DNA of 9,669 nucleotides from assembly GCA_017861415.1 (NCBI GenBank), contig JAGFXS010000047.1, positions 1-9,669 of the forward strand. Direction: 5' to 3'. Shown here piece by piece: positions 6,762 to 9,669 of this stretch. Each line of letters starts with the position of its first letter. Position 1 is the first letter of the stretch. The notes below the pieces were generated by a model. The model did not search any database. It saw only the letters and a program-made list of their open reading frames with translations, and had not been told where the DNA came from. The stretch is from Bacillota bacterium. Its GTDB lineage: Bacteria > Bacillota > Clostridia > Oscillospirales > Oscillospiraceae. The translations under genes and the position numbers were made by a program.

Positions 6762-8426
6762 TTAGATATCCAGGATCGCGCCCTTGTCCGCAGAGGATAC
6801 CATCTTGGCGTAGCGGGCCAGATAGCCGGTTTTCACCCGGGGCTGCGGTGCCTGCCATATGGCGCGGCGACGCTCCAGCTGGTCATCATCCACAAGGAGT
6901 TCCACCGTACAATTGTTGATATCAATCGCAATGATGTCTCCTTCCTCCACTAAGCCGATGGTGCCCCCTGCCGCAGCCTCAGGACTGACATGGCCGATGG
7001 CCGCGCCGCGGGTGGCGCCTGAAAAGCGCCCGTCGGTGATGAGGGCCACGGACTCACCCAGGCCCATACCGCAGATGGCGGAGGTGGGGTTGAGCATCTC
7101 CCGCATGCCGGGGCCACCTCGGGGTCCTTCATAGCGAATGACCACCACGTCCCCGGCCTTGATTTTCTTCCCGTAGATGGCCACGATGGCCTCTTCCTCG
7201 GAATCAAAGACCCGAGCGGGCCCCTGATGCTTCAACATCTCCGGCGCGACTGCAGAACGCTTCACCACACAGCCGTCGGGAGCCAGGTTGCCCGTGAGGA
7301 CAGCGATGCCGCCTGTCTCGGAATAGGGGTTCTCAATGGGACGAATCACTTCTGGATTTCGGTTCTGCACTTTTTCCAGGTTCTCCCTCACCGTGCGGCC
7401 AGTGGCAGTGAGAGCATCCTCATCCAGGAGCCCACGCTTACTAAGCTCCTTCATCACGGCGTACACGCCACCCGCCATATCCAGATCCTCAATAAAAGTA
7501 CTACCAGCAGGGGCCAGATGGCAGAGATTGGGGGTCTTGGCGCTGATCTCATTGGCCCCCTTCAGGCTGATGGGTGCCCCTGCCTCATGGGCGATGGCGG
7601 GCAGATGCAACATGGTGTTAGTGGAACAGCCCAATGCCATGTCTACGGTTTCTGCATTATGCAGGGCTGCCGGAGTCATGATATCCCGGGGCTTGATGTC
7701 CCGCTTAATGAGTTCCATAATCTGCATCCCCGTCTCTTTGGCCAGGCGAAGCCGTGCGGAATACACGGCGGGGATGGTGCCGTTGCCGGGCAGCGCCATG
7801 CCAATGGCCTCAGTGAGGCAGTTCATTGAGTTGGCCGTATACATGCCGGAGCAGGAGCCGCAAGTGGGGCAGCAGCTTTCCGCATAGCTCTGAACCTCAT
7901 CCTCATCAATGGTGCCTGCCTTGTAAGCGCCCACTGCCTCAAACATGTCGGACAGGCAGCTCTCCTTCCCGCTCTGCATCTTGCCGGAGAGCATGGGGCC
8001 ACCGGAGCAGAAAATCGTGGGGATATTCAGCCGTGCCGCCGCCATGAGAAGACCAGGGACGTTTTTATCGCAGTTGGGAACCATTACCAATCCGTCGAAC
8101 TGATGAGCCATAACCATGGCCTCGGTGGAATCGGCGATGAGGTCGCGAGTCACCAAGGAATAGCGCATACCCTCGTGACCCATGGCGATTCCATCGCAGA
8201 CGGCGATGGCGGGAAACTCAATGGGAGTCCCCCCCGCGGCCCGGACACCGGCCTTCACCGCCTCGGTTATCTTATCCAGGTTCATATGTCCGGGGACAAT
8301 TTCATTATAGGAATTTACCACACCCACCAGTGGGCGGCTGAGTTCTTCTTCCGTAAGACCCAAGGCATAGAGCAGGCTGCGGTTAGGCGCTCTCTCCACA
8401 CCCTTTTTGATTTGATCGGAACGCAT
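6762..8426 (-). CDS. ilvD: Dihydroxy-acid dehydratase
   Basis: This Fe-S enzyme removes water from 2,3-dihydroxy-3-methylvalerate and 2,3-dihydroxyisovalerate to give the 2-oxo acid precursors of Ile, Val and Leu. The 554 residues match full family length. Cluster-ligand cysteines are seen in NCDK (Cys119) and in [10 protein letters not shown] (Cys192). The early motif reads [11 protein letters not shown] (37-47), lacking the third Cys found in [2Fe-2S] plant/mycobacterial enzymes. This resembles the oxygen-labile [4Fe-4S] E. coli-like enzymes. [10 protein letters not shown] (465-474) and GHVSPEAA (478-485) are the C-terminal active-site signatures. AGGAGGT stands 7 nt before the ATG. It lies 180 nt after ilvC and 47 nt before ilvE, in pathway order. 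Confidence 0.97.
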   Translation of the reverse strand: MRSDQIKKGVERAPNRSLLYALGLTEEELSRPLVGVVNSYNEIVPGHMNLDKITEAVKAGVRAAGGTPIEFPAIAVCDGIAMGHEGMRYSLVTRDLIADSTEAMVMAHQFDGLVMVPNCDKNVPGLLMAAARLNIPTIFCSGGPMLSGKMQSGKESCLSDMFEAVGAYKAGTIDEDEVQSYAESCCPTCGSCSGMYTANSMNCLTEAIGMALPGNGTIPAVYSARLRLAKETGMQIMELIKRDIKPRDIMTPAALHNAETVDMALGCSTNTMLHLPAIAHEAGAPISLKGANEISAKTPNLCHLAPAGSTFIEDLDMAGGVYAVMKELSKRGLLDEDALTATGRTVRENLEKVQNRNPEVIRPIENPYSETGGIAVLTGNLAPDGCVVKRSAVAPEMLKHQGPARVFDSEEEAIVAIYGKKIKAGDVVVIRYEGPRGGPGMREMLNPTSAICGMGLGESVALITDGRFSGATRGAAIGHVSPEAAAGGTIGLVEEGDIIAIDINNCTVELLVDDDQLERRRAIWQAPQPRVKTGYLARYAKMVSSADKGAILDI

Positions 8427-8475
8427 GGCATTGACCTCCTGATGTACTAATTTGGAGTCTTGTAGTCTTCACTGA

Positions 8476-8563
8476 CCGTATGGAAATCGTTCCTCCTCCG
8501 CCCATAATCAACGGATGGCCCGTCGGCAGACTTTACTATGGAGAACAAACGGCTTCCATACGG
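8476..8563 (-). other. Long imperfect RNA hairpin in the ilvC-ilvD gap
   Basis: In the ilvC-to-ilvD transcript, perfectly complementary 10-nt arms CCGTATGGAA (8563-8554) and TTCCATACGG (8485-8476) stand 68 nt apart. Pairing continues inward: CGTT (8551-8548) with AACG (8491-8488), and TTCTCC (8545-8540) with GGAGGA (8499-8494, one G-U). The blocks are separated by two 2x2 internal loops. This gives about 20 pairs and a 40-nt apical region. There is no T-run, so it is not an ordinary terminator. Function is unknown: candidates are mRNA stabilisation or processing, or a small dispersed repeat. Confidence 0.6.
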
Positions 8564-8594
8564 GCCTGAGAGGCAACGGGTGTCTCTCAGGCCC
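8562..8594 (-). other. Perfect 11-bp hairpin just after ilvC
   Basis: Arms 8594-8584 and 8572-8562 (GGGCCTGAGAG / CTCTCAGGCCC) enclose an 11-nt loop, starting 12 nt after the ilvC stop. The expected T-run is missing; the sequence continues GTATGGAAGCCGTTTG. It may be a weak terminator, or a 3'-end stabiliser that lowers ilvD expression relative to ilvC. Its 3' arm shares two bases with the next, longer hairpin. Confidence 0.65.
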
Positions 8595-8606
8595 AGAAAC
8601 GCTATA

Positions 8607-9626
<1,020 letters not shown>

Positions 9627-9669
9627 AATTAAATTCTCCTTTTTCTTTGGTGTCTTCATTGATGGTGTA

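Noticed and set aside
6715..6858. 48-codon N-terminal extension of ilvE
   Set aside because: It would overlap the end of ilvD, has no family similarity, and the internal ATG at 6714 has a good Shine-Dalgarno sequence.
9627..9659. 11-codon N-terminal extension of ilvC starting at 9659
   Set aside because: The extension encodes a Lys-rich stretch containing the ribosome site of the real ATG at 9626 and is absent from the family.

Overview
This window looks like a core-genome segment of a moderately GC-rich Firmicute, probably a clostridial gut-type lineage such as Oscillospiraceae/Ruminococcaceae. The evidence is a textbook HrcA/CIRCE heat-shock control region, a T-box riboswitch with an intrinsic terminator, a CmpB-like membrane protein (PF06541) and a DUF815-type AAA+ ATPase. 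These families are typical of that group, but the genus is an inference. I see no prophage, transposon, CRISPR array, rRNA or tRNA.

Layout. 1-593 (minus) is the 5' part of hrcA, cut by the left edge; its promoter overlaps a perfect CIRCE operator (607-643). A divergent region (594-831) separates it from two plus-strand genes: a multi-pass membrane protein with a long charged C-terminal coiled coil (832-1680) and a small GNAT acetyltransferase (1748-2197). A strong bidirectional terminator (2215-2247) closes this pair and faces the next, converging block. Everything from 2312 to the right edge is on the minus strand and is mostly branched-chain amino acid synthesis. In transcription order this is ilvC (9626-8607), a structured 180-nt gap, ilvD (8426-6762), ilvE (6714-5653) and a DUF815 ATPase gene (5620-4319). 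A separate transcription unit follows, with its own promoter (4272-4300), an isoleucine-type T-box leader (about 4265-3958), ilvA (3931-2729) and ridA (2683-2312).

How the genes work together. IlvA makes 2-oxobutyrate from threonine, and RidA hydrolyses the reactive enamine/imine intermediates IlvA releases. IlvC, IlvD and IlvE carry out the shared later steps to isoleucine and valine. Acetolactate synthase is not visible and would be expected upstream of ilvC, beyond the right edge. The ilvA-ridA unit is predicted to respond to uncharged tRNA-Ile. The control of ilvCDE lies outside the window.

The most interesting points are the readable T-box specifier (AUC) and its agreement with the acceptor-end UGGU, the long imperfect hairpin between ilvC and ilvD, and the DUF815 ATPase in the ilv operon. 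I do not see a convincing new defence or mobile system here.
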